In this document: positions 47,459 through 59,506 of the stretch, piece after piece | How the letters are laid out: every line of letters starts with the position of its first letter | Numbering within the stretch: the first letter of the stretch is position 1 | NCBI GenBank assembly: GCA_036872755.1 | Contig: JAVHNS010000004.1 | Span: 310,001-374,000 of the forward strand | DNA from: Orbilia blumenaviensis | Taxonomy: Eukaryota; Ascomycota; Orbiliomycetes; Orbiliales; Orbiliaceae | Length of the DNA stretch: 64,000 bases | Direction of reading: 5' to 3' | Notes under the pieces: model-generated | Seen by the model: only the letters and a program-made list of their open reading frames with translations | What the model was told of the DNA's origin: nothing | Database searches by the model: none | Translations under genes and position numbers: made by a program

Positions 47459-49935
47459 ATGTCTCCCACTGCCACAGAACAGCCATCATCTCCATCCTCG
47501 CCGAACCCCCCTCCAAAGCTCTATTACGTTTACGAACCCAAGTTTCCAGGCTCGACACCTCAAGCAGACGACTACTCTAAATACCGAGGCGACGAGAATG
47601 TAGCTGTCGTCATCGACAATGGTAATGACTTTCACCAATACCATTTTATCACCAAGCAATTAATTGGCCGATACTAACTTCACTCTTCCCTTCCAGGCAG
47701 CTGGAACACACGTGTCGGTTGGTCCACAGAATCGGCTCCTCGAATAGCATTCCCTCCCATCTGCGCCAAATACCGAGACCGAAAGCTCGCTCGTACATTC
47801 ACACTCGTCGGCAATGACGCTTACGCCGACAGCAACTCCCGGACGGCGTCCAAAAACGCCTTCGATGTCAATGTAGTCTCGAACTTCGATGTTATGGAGA
47901 ATATCCTCGACTACAGCTTTCTTAAACTGGGTATTGATGACGATGAAGGAATTGGGCATCCCGTTGTTATGACAGAAGCGCTGTGTAACCCGACTTATTC
48001 GAGGAAGAGTATGACTGTTCCCTTCCCCGGCGTCTTTCGGCGAGGTTGTTAGTATGGTAGGATTATAAAACTAACAGATGGCTATTTCTTCTTTTATCTT
48101 AATCTAGCGATGTCGGAACTTCTCTTTGAAGCATACCATGCACCATCTGTCACGTACGGTCTCGATTCCCTCTTCTCATACCACTACAACGGCGGCAACA
48201 CCGGTCTCGTCCTATCCTCATCGCATACAACGACACATCTTATCCCCGTCGTAAACGGCAAGGGCATCCTCAGCATGGCCACACGTCTAAACTGGGGTTG
48301 TTCGCAAGCGGTGGAGTTCTTGACTAAATTACTGGCTCTAAAGTATCCGGGATTCCCGAAGACGTACCCCCAGCAGATGGAAAGCTTGGTTCAGGAGCAC
48401 TGTTATGTCAGTCAGAATTATAAAGCTGAGATGTCTGGGTATCTGGAGATGGGTAGTTTGGATGAACGGGATCGGGCAATTCAGTTTCCCTTCACGGAAA
48501 TCGTTAAGGAACAGAAGAGTGAAGAGGAACTCGCCAGGATCGCTGAAAGGAGGAAGGAGAGCGGTAGGAGGCTGCAGGAACAGGCTGCGAAAATGAGGCT
48601 TGAGAAGGTATGGTCGCTGTCTTGAGGCTCTTAAGGTGACGATATTTGTGCTAACTTTTTTTCTGTCTTGGACTACAGCTTAAAAAGAAGGAAGAGGAAC
48701 TGTTGTATTACCAGCACCTACTTGAGAGAGGGAAAACAGAGACCAAGAAGAACCTCAGCAGACTCTTGGAGAACGAGGGTTTCCGCGACGAGGCTCAATT
48801 GGAGAAACGAATTAAAGAACTAGAGAAATCCATCCGACGATCGCGTAACAAAGATCTTGGTATTGAAGAAGAGGAGGAAGAAGAGATCCCGACATTCCCG
48901 CTTCTGGATACTCCGGATGAAGACCTTGACGAAGATGGAATCAAGCAGAAGAAGGCCCAGAGACTCCTCAAGGCGAACTACGAGGCCCGACTGCGATTAC
49001 GAGTAGAGAAAGAAAAAGAGCGAGAGCGATTACGATTGGAAGCTGAGAAGGAGGAAGAAAGACGCGCGAACGACCTTGAAGGCTGGATTTCAGAGAAGAG
49101 GAGTATGAGGGATGGGTTAGTCGCCAAATTGAAGGAGCGTGAGCAGAGGAAAACCCAACTGTCCGACAGGAAATCATTAGCATCGCTCAATAGAATGAAA
49201 GCGATCGCACACCTTGCGTCAGATGAGCCAACCAGGAAACGCAGAAGAGGCAACGATGAGGACACTTTTGGTGCTGATGATGACGACTGGGCTATTTACC
49301 GTGATATCGCGACTGTTAATGAAGATGAGGAGGAAGAAGATGAGGAAATGCAGACGGAGCTCAAGAGCATCGAGGCCCAGTTGTTACGTTACGACCCGAA
49401 TTTCACTGAGGACAGCCTTCAGGGTGCCGGCACGGATTGGAGCAAGAGTCTAATCCATGCATTCTTACGAGGATGCCGACCGTTCGATCCTGAGAACCAG
49501 GCCGAGGCGAACCAAATGCATTTGAACGTTGAGAGGATACGCGTTCCTGAGGTCATATTTGAGCCGAGCATGGCTGGTATCGATCAAGCTGGTATTGTGG
49601 AAGTCGCATCGGAGCTATTGCTCAACAGGATCACGGAAAAAGAGCAAAGAGAATCGATATACAAGGATATATTCCTCACGGGAGGGTATGCCCTCTTCCA
49701 GGGATTCGAAGAACGATTGCGCACAACGATTATGTCTGTACTTCCGTTCGAAGCCGAGTTCGGTGTCAGAACCGCAAAGGACCCACTGCTGGACGCCTGG
49801 AAGGGCGCAGCATTGTGGAGTAAAACGAACATCGGAGGGCCAATATGGGAAGGCGCAAGAATCACCAGGGCCGACTTCGACGAGAAAGGATCAGATTACA
49901 TCAAGGAGCATAATCTAGGTAATGTTGTAGGCTAG
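47459..49935 (+). CDS. ARP5: Actin-related protein 5 (INO80 complex)
   Basis: Nuclear actin-related protein that, with Ies6, helps the INO80 remodeller couple ATP use to nucleosome sliding. Exons are 47459..47621, 47697..48008, 48108..48607 and 48679..49935, for 743 residues. The actin fold starts with VAVVIDNGSWNTRVGW and continues with SELLFEAYHAPSVTYGLDSLFSY and the nucleotide-contact segment LVLSSSHTTTHLIPV. A long charged, helical Arp5-specific insert runs about 275-520 (Lys/Glu/Arg-rich). The C-terminal actin part has IFLTGGYALFQGFEERL and ends IKEHNLGNVVG. An upstream in-frame ATG (47354) is rejected because the leader is unlike the family. After the TAG at 49933 the frame continues open for 67 codons (see findings). 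Confidence 0.93.
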
Positions 49936-50139
49936 GAGCCCGGCATGCCCTTGGGGGTTCCGGCGAGTACGTCGACAAAACTGGCAAATCCGACTAACGG
50001 GACATCGGGGAGGTTGAAACGCAACAGATCAGCGATAGAACCGTCGCCTTATCCTACCCCGTCTACCTTCGCCTCGGGGATTGGGCAAAGGACGGGGTTG
50101 AGATCTCAACACCCGACAAAGCGGACCCGTGTCTCTTGA

Positions 50140-50667
50140 GCTGGTGGGAGGGGTTTAATGTTTTTCTGTTTTCTTATTCTGTTTTCTTCTTCCAGGGTTG
50201 TCGTTTTCCTTTACTTTTTCGAAGATTAACTAGGCTGGCGTTTTTATGCGATATGTAACTTTATGGTGATAGATGCCCATTCCCTTGTTTCCTACCTTGT
50301 TTTCCTTTCACTTTCGTTTCTTTCAATATCTCTCTCTATACCTCAAGGGCACCAGACAGACGCTATCACAAAACATCAAACATCTATAGAACTCTCGCCC
50401 TGTTATACTCATACCCATTCAGTTTGAACAGAGGTATATCCCACCGTAACTGGAATACTATATTACCCTAATGAAGTAGTTTAAAATCTGCTATATCAGA
50501 TCATATGATCATCCGCGTTGCTAGTGCGACCAGTGACGATTGAGTTGCGAAATGTGATATTTTTTTGTAAACCCGACTATTATTGCATGCATATTTCTGG
50601 AATGAAACGGCGTCTACGGAACCCATCTTTTCCCTTGTCCCTCCTCTCTGTGAAATAGACCCGTCCC
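50140..50667. other. Intergenic between ARP5 and the PLP protein gene
   Basis: T-rich 3' UTR of ARP5 and the promoter of the next gene. No other feature was seen. Confidence 0.4.
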
Positions 50668-51914
50668 ATGCCCCGGAATCCTAGGCATCTACGGAGCTTC
50701 ATCAGCCCTTACAAGCTCACCGGATTTCAGTACGTACTCTCATATCTTTCATTTATCATGTTGCTGCTGTCTTTTCTTTCTTTCTTTTTTTTTTTAACGT
50801 ATCCCATGCATATATACATATGCATATATCAAATCGGCTATAAGATATTTGTCTAACCTGCGGGGTGCATCACTGCTATTGCATATATAGGTTACACCGC
50901 CAATATTGCACAGGAAGAACAGCCATATCGCAGTTCCTGAACTCCCTAACATCACTGATCCGTCGACCACAACATCACCATAACCTGCATCGTCACGGCC
51001 AGCGAATCAAAGCCTTCACCACGCCACAAGATTTAAACCAGTTCATACGTTCCAAAATGGCAGACGCGGAATACGAACCCGGAACCGAGGAAGCCGCAAA
51101 GGCCTTTCTAAAACTACAGGAAAAGTTACAGACCGATCTTGAGACTCAACAACGAGCTCAAGAACTAGTATTAAACATCCAAGATATCCGGGCCAGCATT
51201 TCCGCTGCCAAAGCGGGAGCCGGAACTCACCGGCGGGGAGGGGATGAAGTCGTTCTCATTGCGGTTTCGAAACTCAAACCGGCGAGTGATATCGTCGCCC
51301 TGCACGCCACAGGCGGACAAACACATTTCGGAGAGAACTACGTTCAAGAATTATGGAAGAAACACGCGATCTTACCATCTACGATCTCGTGGCACTTTAT
51401 TGGTAGTCTGCAGTCTTCGGCTGTTAGTAAACTCGCTAAAATCGAGAATTTATACGCAGTTCATTCTATAGATTCTGTCAAGAAGGTGTTGGCGTTGAAT
51501 CGGTTGAGACCGGATGGGTTTCCCATTCTTAATGTGTTCGTGCAGGTTAATACTTCTGGCGAGAAGTCCAAGTCAGGTGTTGATCCTGATGGAGATGATC
51601 TTTGGGATATTGTTGGGGTTATTAGGAAGGAGTGTCCGAAGTTGAGGTTGATGGGGTTGATGACTATTGGTGCCATTGCGAGGAGTCAGGCTGCGAAGGA
51701 AGGGGAGGAGAATGAGGATTTTGCGAGGTTAGTTAAGGTTGCGGAGGGGTTGGAGCAGAGGATTGAATCGGAGGAAGGGGAGAAAGTTGAGCTGAAGTTG
51801 AGTATGGGTATGAGTGATGATTTTCCAGGTGCGATTACAATGGGCGCTGGGTATGTGAGGGTTGGGAGCAGCATATTTGGCGCGAGGCCGAGCAAAGCCG
51901 AAGCTAGTATTTGA
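50668..51914 (+). CDS. PLP-homeostasis protein (YggS/PROSC family) with spliced leader
   Basis: Binds pyridoxal 5'-phosphate and buffers its level; no catalytic activity is established for the family. Exons 50668..50729 and 50891..51914 (donor GTACGT, acceptor TATATAG, phase 2) encode 361 residues. The body shows family blocks VLIAVSKLKPASDI (PLP lysine K148), THFGENYVQE, WHFIGSLQ and LSMGMSDDFPGAI. Residues 1-76 are rich in Arg/His/Ser with hardly any acidic residue (MPRNPRHLRSFISPYKLTGF onward), like a mitochondrial presequence. A second in-frame ATG at 51057, in good context (CAAAATGGCA), begins MADAEYEPG and would give a 285-residue cytosolic form with the normal family length. Both forms may be made. 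It is convergent with PRS1. Confidence 0.85.
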
Positions 51915-52756
51915 GGTCTCACTTTTCGGAATTCTTCGTCCTCTTCCTCTCTATTGGTTTTTTTTACTGGAATAGAACGAGCATGGAGAAATGGTTTTCT
52001 TTTTTTTCTTTCTCTTGTCTACTGGTATCCTTAGGATACAGGAATTAGAATAATAGGGTTTCTTTTTTCAGTTTTTTTCATTGGATTGATCGAAAAGGGA
52101 ATAGGTACACTACATTGGAGGGTTTATAAAAAAGTTATGTCCGCTTTGTTCTCTTACATCAGACGCCACACCCATCAATTAAGACGGGCCAAAAAATGAC
52201 GACGATGTCTTCTTTCCGCGACATTTCCCACCCCTTCCTGGCAATTCCCCTCACCTAATTAAATGATGAGGAGAAAAGACACAAGTCAAGATGGAAAAAA
52301 AATTCTGATCTCCCAACGCTCCGTTAAGAATACACCCTACTTCCCAAGTTCCGATCCATTAGGATAAAAAAATGGGCAAAGGGGATCCCTGCAAACCCTA
52401 CGGTCTGCATCGCTGGTGAATTGATTGATATTCCTTTCATGGAAATAAACAACCGAATGTATGTAATGTAATGTGAATATAGAAAAGAGCAAAAAGAAAG
52501 CCATATATCCAAAGCATGGGTAAGCTTGGCGGCTAGTTCGCAATCCTCGATGTGTGAGAAGAAAGAAAAAAGCAAGACCTGTATGATTTTTTTCCTTCTA
52601 TGCACATATTAAAGCGCAAAAAGAGACTTTGTCACATATTAGTTAGTACCGAAAGGAAACTCCATTATGCCGACCCCCCTCGCCCAAAAGAGCTAGAAAT
52701 AGAAAAAAAAAAAGGTTCCAAAAATCAGCCAAACGAAGTAGAAAAGAATGGTTAAA
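51915..52756. other. Convergent 3' regions of the PLP protein and PRS1 genes
   Basis: 840 bp of T-rich then A-rich DNA, as expected for two facing 3' UTRs. Minus-strand frames at 52324-52605 have no features and are not called. Confidence 0.4.
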
Positions 52757-54958
52757 TTAATCCCAGTAATAGTTATAAAGCGGCGAGATGGTTTCGCCGT
52801 GGTGGTTTCTTCGGATCGCCTCGCCCAGGAGATGCGATAGATCGATAACAATAAGCTTCTTGTATTTTCGGCAGACGTCCTCGCCCAGTGGGAAGGAGTT
52901 TGTGACCACAATCTATTCTGTTGTTAGAGTATTACCCTTATAGTTTAAAAGAAAGAGAAAAAAAGACTGAGGATTTAGCCACCTTATCAATGCATTTACA
53001 CTCATCCATTTCCTCTAGTGTTCCTGACCCAAAGAGGCCGTGAGTAGCAATGCAGTAGACCTTCTTCGCACCACAAACCTTCACTGCCAATTCTGCGGCT
53101 GCGACCCAGCTGCCTGCACGATCCATCATATCATCTACAATGAAGATAGTTTTATTCCTAACTTCACCGACGAGGGTAATCATCCTTTCGATATGATCAT
53201 GCGGTTCGTCATCCTCATCCGAAGCATTGGCATCAACACCACCAAGAGCGTGACTATCGTGTCCAAGGACAGAGGATGTGGTTGAGTAGATACTCGACAA
53301 CATGTGGTCCAGGTTCCCCTCACCATTGCCCTCAAGGACAACACTAGCAGTCATTGACGGGGACGGATAGTCGTCGTCAACGACGTGGCCCTGTACTAGA
53401 CGGCTGGTAGTGACAGCAGAAACTTGGTCATCATTGTAAGTATCCTCCTCGTCTTCCTCCTCGTCTTCCGGGATCCCGGTATGTTGTTCCTTCAACGGGT
53501 GCCCGGACAGGCTGGACATGCTGTGATGGTGGCTATGATGGGGCGACATGTGAGAATCCGGATGTGGTACGTTACGGTGCCCCATGTGAGTATTTATGCC
53601 CAACATGTTATGTCGGGGGGATGAATCCGAGGACCCCGAGCGTTGATGCTGGAGGTACGAACTCAAACCCTGGCGTCGGAACGGCAGGGTCTCGGCGGCA
53701 CCCTCCCTCCCAGAGACAGACTTCTCAGACTGAGGCTTAGACGAGTTGTCCGGGGTTTCAATGGGTTTCTCGTTATTTCCCGTGTCGACAGTATTATTCC
53801 CGTGCTCTGAATGAGCGGGCGAGTGTCTTCTAGACTGTAAGGCCGAGTCATGGATAGCTCGACGCTTGTCCGTCGTGATCAAAGCAAAGTTAAGTTTGAG
53901 AGCATCGGCGAGTGATGTCACTCTGTATTACGGGAAACAGGGTCAGATGTATATTTAAACGGCCACGAGGGGGCGCACTGTGGTACCTCTTTGTGCCTCC
54001 GGGATTTTTGGATACAACCACTGCCTCCCGCCAATTGGGGACATTTTGTCTGATCCATTTGGCAAAGATTGGTTCCGCAGAGAGGTTGTCCACGGGTCTA
54101 GAGAAGAAACCTTTCATTTGAGAGGCCTAGAATTTATGAAACTTTGTCAGTGATACTATTTCTGCCTACCATAATCTCGTTATGTTACCCACATGTAAGT
54201 CCACTGTGATAACATGATCCACACCAGCAACAGTCAACAAATTCGCAAGCACTATTTGCGGAATAACGTTTAGTACGCCATGAAACTATAATGGTGTAAC
54301 ATAATAGAAGAGGCATACTTCTTGCGGTTATGGCTCCCCTATGAGACTTCTTTTTGGACTGTTTCGAGTATGGAAAGTATGGTAACACAGCTATATAAAA
54401 GCAAGCCACAGTACCACAGTCAGCAACTGGAAGTTTTCTGCATATATGACTCAAACCCTATAGGGCTGAGCAAAAAGCAGTTTCCGGGGAGGATATATTT
54501 TTGGTTTCGTACCGGTGACTTTGTTCGCCGAACCGCCTTTGCAGGCAGATATCAAGATCAAGGTCTCCATGATGGCATCGTTGACCCTGTTCCACAAACA
54601 TCAACCGCAAGCGGTTTGCTTGTCAGCCTTCAACATTGATCTCCCGTTATAACGAAAGGTCAACGTAAAGAGTGTCCGGCATACTTTGCCCCTCCACCCT
54701 GGACAATGAAAACGTCCTGCTCTCTGATAGAGCATCCTGTATAACAATAATAGCAGACCCGTTAGAACCGATGACTCCCTTAAACAACAGCCACAATTAC
54801 TGGTTTTAGAATGCTAGTTCCATACCAACCTGCACGCTGGTCTCGCCATTTGCGAACTTCTTCAATTCAACTTTGGACGGAGCCCGACCCAGTCTCTCGC
54901 AGATAGCATCACAGAGAGCTGGGTTCGAGGTGCCCGAGAAGATCTGGACGCGACGCAT
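52757..54958 (-). CDS. PRS1: Ribose-phosphate pyrophosphokinase, PRS1 type with long insert
   Basis: PRPP synthetase subunit: ATP plus ribose 5-phosphate gives PRPP for nucleotide, His and Trp synthesis. Eight exons, 54958..54826, 54736..54685, 54586..54513, 54390..54319, 54251..54193, 54126..53987, 53922..52983 and 52912..52757, encode 541 residues. Visible blocks are FANGETSVQV, REQDVFIVQGGG, FPYSKQSKKKSHRGAITARM, VDLHASQMKGFF and VVSKNPGGTKR. The PRPP-binding loop is DDMMDRAGS near 441, and the end IPLY-like SPLYNYYWD. A long non-homologous insert lies at about 199-420, His-rich near 281-318 and acidic near 329-340. It sits where yeast Prs1 carries its insert, hence the PRS1 call. The second donor GTATGG, not the nearer GTTGGT, keeps frame. 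Confidence 0.92.
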
Positions 54959-57900
54959 CGTTATGATTCTTTTTAGCTTGCTTGTATGCCGGTTAATCTG
55001 TGACCTTCGCAAAATTGAAAATGTTCGTTTGTGATGTGAATTTGCGTGGATATAAAAAAAAGGCTGCAGGTGCTATTTTTGTAGCAGGATACAGCCGATC
55101 GGATCGGTATCGGGATCAATTGGACGGAAGTCTTTGATCAAGGTGAAGAATTAGAATGATCTCGAGGAATCATCTAAGGGTTAGTAATAGCCCCCTACAT
55201 CAGGCGGTAGATGTAAGGGACTGTAGAAGTACTAACGGGAGAGAGAGAAAGATGGACAGAGAAGCACAATTGGTACTGGGGTAGTTGTATGGGAAGTCTG
55301 ATATTTATGGCCTGAGCGAAAGGAAGGAAAAAAAAAAAAAAAAAAAAAAAAAAAGTTAGCGTTTCGGGCCCTCGCTCGGTTTGGTTAGCCTCGGCTGGCC
55401 AATGATAGGCTCTGAAGACGCTCATCGCAACACATTGTCTATCGTGGTTGGCTAACCTTCGCTTCTCCACTTCCCCTCCTTCTGGTGGATATCGCCAAAG
55501 TGCAGCCGTCGCGATCATCATGCGATCTAAGAAGGCCTGGATTGGGAACAATCAAAGGACGGAAGAGGAGATAACGTTGCTGGTCCCCATTATACTAAAA
55601 TATGAGGCTGATACAGATAATATGCAATGTTTGGCTCAATCAGAGGAAGGGCCACCTCCACGTGCATATGCCTCCACCAGACGCCGGGATCTTGGAATAC
55701 AAGTGTACTAGCCAGTAAATACCTACTTTATTATATAATTGATCCTTACGATGTAATATATTAAAAAAATGATACACGAAGCCGTACATGCGCTGGCCCA
55801 GATGCAGATGCCGTCGACATGCCCCCCCCCTCCCGTCCCTTCCCCTCAACTCCACTCCACTCTTGTTCGGTCACGGTCACGGCCTTGGTGGGGTTAGGCA
55901 CGCTGTACACCATACCCAGCCTTGGGAATGCATCTCGGCCTCGGGAGCTACCGGTACACATCGGCGCAAATATGCGATGAGGGCCGGCCGCCAGTCAGCC
56001 TGCGTGCAGCCCTGTGTAACATCTGTTATCGAATTGAATTGCGGCGCCAGTAGCTATAAGATAGCATTGCCTTCCCTTAGCTTAGTACATCTGACCCTCT
56101 GCAGGAAAAAGATACTTATATCGGCTCCGATTTATACATGTGTGTGCGCATGTGCATGATTCGTTTTGTTTCAATTTTCCAAAAAGCTAGCTTTTGTGCG
56201 AAGAGAGACAGACCACTCGGAACGCGTGTAGATACGTCCCGCCGTTTCTTACCTGGTAGGGGCAAGAAGGGGGGGTCTTGGAAAGCCTATTTTGAGTAAT
56301 CTTGATGCATGAACACGGCCTCATAATTTGCGTAGGGTATATATAAATCCGAAGCGACGTAGCATCATCATGAATCACAGCCTAATCTTCCCAGGCTTCT
56401 TCTTCCTCTGCTTTCTACTTCTATGCTTCTTCCATTTCTTCGATCATGCTCTCATGCTCTTTTTTCTTCTTCGTATTCGCCCATGTGCGCACTTCGCGTA
56501 CTCACATCCTCGGATATTTTCGAGCCTCGCCACCGAGTTACAGGGCTATCGCGAACAGTTGAAGCTTTTTTGGACACATGTCATTTAACTTCTGAAGCTC
56601 ATCTGATTCTCTCGCATAAGCTGTAGCTTACCCCAGCAAGCCAATCCAGCCATCTCATCACAAGAGAACAAATGGGAAAAATACCCTCGTTTAAACGTTA
56701 TAGCAAACGGAGTGATGGCGGCCGTTTCTGCCGTTGGGATATTCCGGAGAACCCTGGTGCTTCCGTGAAAGTTAACTTTTTCTCTGACATTAGGCAGAAC
56801 GAAGGGGTAAACCCTTGGAAGCTCATCGCACGCGCACACTTCCCTTTTTTTTCTTCTCGTACTTGAATTTGATTTCGCTTGTGTAATCCGCTTTTTTTCT
56901 ATTCCTCGCGAGGCAGAAGGAAATGAATATTGGAACGTGGGAAATAATATGGTAGGTGAGAAGTGAATGTTTTTTTTTCTATGCGATTTTTTTTCTAGTC
57001 TAATTACAAGTATCGTTAAATGGAAAGAAATCCGAATCAGCGTTTGGGTATCATGCTGGTGTTTTTTTGGGCGAGAGAAAGCAAGCGAATATAAAATTCT
57101 TAGGAAAAGAGAATATTAAAAAGCAAAAGGCCAAACGATCGAGTGTATAGTGTTGTACAATGTGATGCGAAAAGCAAAGTTCCTCTCTAGCAGAAAAAAA
57201 AAAGATAAAAAAAACGTATAGTACAATGGCAGATGATGAAAGAAGGAGAAAGCCGACTTTTTGCCCGTGATCCCATAGCTTGCGCTTAGTAACGATGTAT
57301 GTGGTATATGACAAACAATAAAAAGTATATAAAAGCAAAAGGAGATTGGTATCAGAATGGAAAATGAAAAGAACCGAAGGCTGAGGTGAAAAGCGAGGGC
57401 GATTAGGTATTAGGTGTATTAGGTTGTAGAGATGGAAAAACCGCTTTGCTTTTTGAGGGTATAAAAGTCGCTGGAAAAACATTGCGCCGTCCCGATGAGG
57501 TTGAACGAGAAAAGTCGAGCAAGCAGGAACTGATTTCGGATAAAAAGGCTGAGAAGAGAGAAAAACCGGAGCAGAGACGATGGCAAAAAACGAGATATAG
57601 AGAATCGCTTGCAAAAGAAATTGTGACCGTTCCGTTAGATGCATGCAGAAAGTCTCGTGGCAGAAAAAATCCCAAATTGCGAGGGCATGGTCATAAAGGC
57701 AGGAGTTGGCGGAGTCGGGAGGCTTCGAGATAGTCCTTTTTGCCGCTGCAGGGAAAATGCAGGAACCTCAAATGCTATACGTCAAGCCAGTTGAACGCAA
57801 GGCTATTTTGGTTCCATGGGCTGAGGCGGGAAAGGCATGGCAAAACAGGCGACAGAACAATGAGAACCAAAGAGTCGTCATCTGATGTCTCGTGATCGAG

Positions 57901-58126
57901 GTTGATATAGTGCAGCTGTGGCACATCCCAGTTATGTGTATAACTCCGGAATATCCGATGTCCCAAAACTATCTGTATGACAGATACAAGGAACAGATCA
58001 GATCAGGTCAGGATACTAGCTTAACTGGTTGCACAAGCACAGCCCTTTGAGGTGAGAATTCAGTGACTCAATTAAGGTCGTTGGCTGTATGTATGTATGT
58101 CTGTCGTCTATGGTAGCGCTGTCTCT
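54959..58126. other. 3.2 kb intergenic
   Basis: The PRS1 promoter lies on the left. The middle holds an A run (55328-55354), a C-rich patch near 55822 and T-rich DNA. The right end is the 3' region of the CxxC-rich gene. Open frames here, including a Phe-rich 197-codon frame at 57051-57644 (-) and a Lys/Arg/Glu-rich 95-codon frame at 57446-57733 (+), overlap each other and lack any motif. They are not called. Confidence 0.4.
55328..55354. repeat. Poly-A run
   Basis: 27 consecutive A upstream of PRS1 on its non-coding side, equivalent to a poly-T tract in the PRS1 promoter region. Confidence 0.8.
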
Positions 58127-58309
58127 TTACAGGCCATGGGTGCATGGCCTGCAGGTCTTTAGCTTGCAGTGCTGGCACTCGAAGATGAACCAATGAGGTT
58201 CGGAGTGGCACATTCCGCATGTCCACATAACGGCAGTGGTGTCGGACTTGATGATTTTGAAAGAATGGTGGCAGTGAGCCGTAGGAGCTTGAGAGATTGT
58301 ACCAGGCAT
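58127..58309 (-). CDS. 60-residue CxxC-rich putative zinc-binding protein
   Basis: An intronless frame of 60 residues. Three CxxC pairs lie at 31/34, 45/48 and 53/56, with further metal-ligand candidates C13, H14, H15, H35, H39, H47 and H58. The spacing CGMCHSEPHWFIFECQHCKLKTCRPC resembles a treble-clef or RING-like zinc-binding knuckle. Codon choice is C-ending (TCC GAC ACC ACT GCC), as in the expressed genes of this window and unlike random frames nearby. A pyrimidine-rich stretch upstream could be its leader. No signal peptide is seen. Function is unknown. A spliced longer product cannot be excluded. Confidence 0.65.
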   Translation of the reverse strand: MPGTISQAPTAHCHHSFKIIKSDTTAVMWTCGMCHSEPHWFIFECQHCKLKTCRPCTHGL

Positions 58310-59481
58310 TTTTGTAGATTGTGGATTTTGAAATTTATAAGTGGTCGTAAGTAGTAAATATTAAATAGACAGCAAGATGATTCGTGGAGAAGGGTGTGTT
58401 TGTGGAAATGTGTTGTTTTTCGGATTAGGAAGTGCTCGTTTGGTAGGCGAGTTTGGAAGATTAAGAGCTGGTTAGGTTAAAAGAGACGAAGTCAAGTATG
58501 CTTTATAACTTATACCCAACGGTCTGGATCCTGAGGCAGGGAAGCGGGAGGTCGATATGATTTGGATGTGTATCTTGGTATGAATGCAAGGGAATGGAGA
58601 TGGAATGAAGATGGAAGAGTTACTGGAAGGAGGTGGAATGGGCAATATATAACCCGGTGTGGGTGCTGAGGCTCGTCCGCAAGCAAAGGGAAACCCAGGA
58701 GATCGGTAGGTATGAAGTTTGAATCATCACACCTCGAAACAAAGAAAAGAAACCAACTAACAAGGAAAAGAAACGCCAGGAAAGCCATTTGGAAAAAGAA
58801 ATTTGGCACACTGTACATACACACAGGTCGGAAGGGAAGAAAGCCTACGGTTTCGTGGGCTTGGGTCTGAATGATTGTGCGAGTCTCATTACGGGACTTT
58901 CTTCCGCCTGTTCTGCTCTACCACCGTTTGGGCTTTGGACTGGTTTGCACTCCGGGCACAGTTCCTTTTTTTCTCTTTCTTTCCCTCACCGCCAGCCCTC
59001 CTACGATGACTTCGTAGGGGGGGGCACAGGGGCGAACCTAAATGTCCCGGTTATCAAAGGACGAACCAACTGCTAGCTTCCCCGGTTGGCTGCAATGCCA
59101 CATGGGAAGAGAGCGAAATCGCACTAAGAGCCTTGTGCGAGAGAGAACCGCTGGGAAGTGAATTTCTGAAGATTCGATTCGATTTGCGAATGGACTCTTT
59201 GTGCCTGAGAGCAGAGCAAGGATGAAAAATCCCCCTGTTCAAAAATAGTCTTTGGGCTGGCAGGGCCAGGGGGGTTAGCTTCTGGAAAGGTGCACAGAAG
59301 CCTTGGAGGACTTTGGTTTCTTATTTTTCAGAGTGGAGGCAGCCGTTGGTGACCCAACTTACCGGTTTGTCACAAACAATTTATGTGCAGCGAGATCTAG
59401 AGAGAGGCGCGAAAGAACTTGTTGTACGGATTGCACACTTTCAGGTGAGCTTCATTCATTCAATCCATTCATAGATTCACT

Positions 59482-59506
59482 CACTCATTCATTCATTCAT
59501 CCATCC
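59482..59506. repeat. CATT/CATC microsatellite
   Basis: Tetranucleotide repeat of CATT units passing into CATC and ACCC units. It is simple-sequence DNA in the gene-free right end. Confidence 0.75.

Noticed and set aside
49917..49935. A 17-nt intron ending at the ARP5 TAG
   Set aside because: Far below the minimum intron length. Readthrough or a true stop is more likely.
57051..57644. 197-codon minus-strand open frame, apparently membrane-like
   Set aside because: The Phe/Leu/Ser richness follows from pyrimidine-rich DNA. No pattern of real membrane helices or family is seen, and other frames overlap it.
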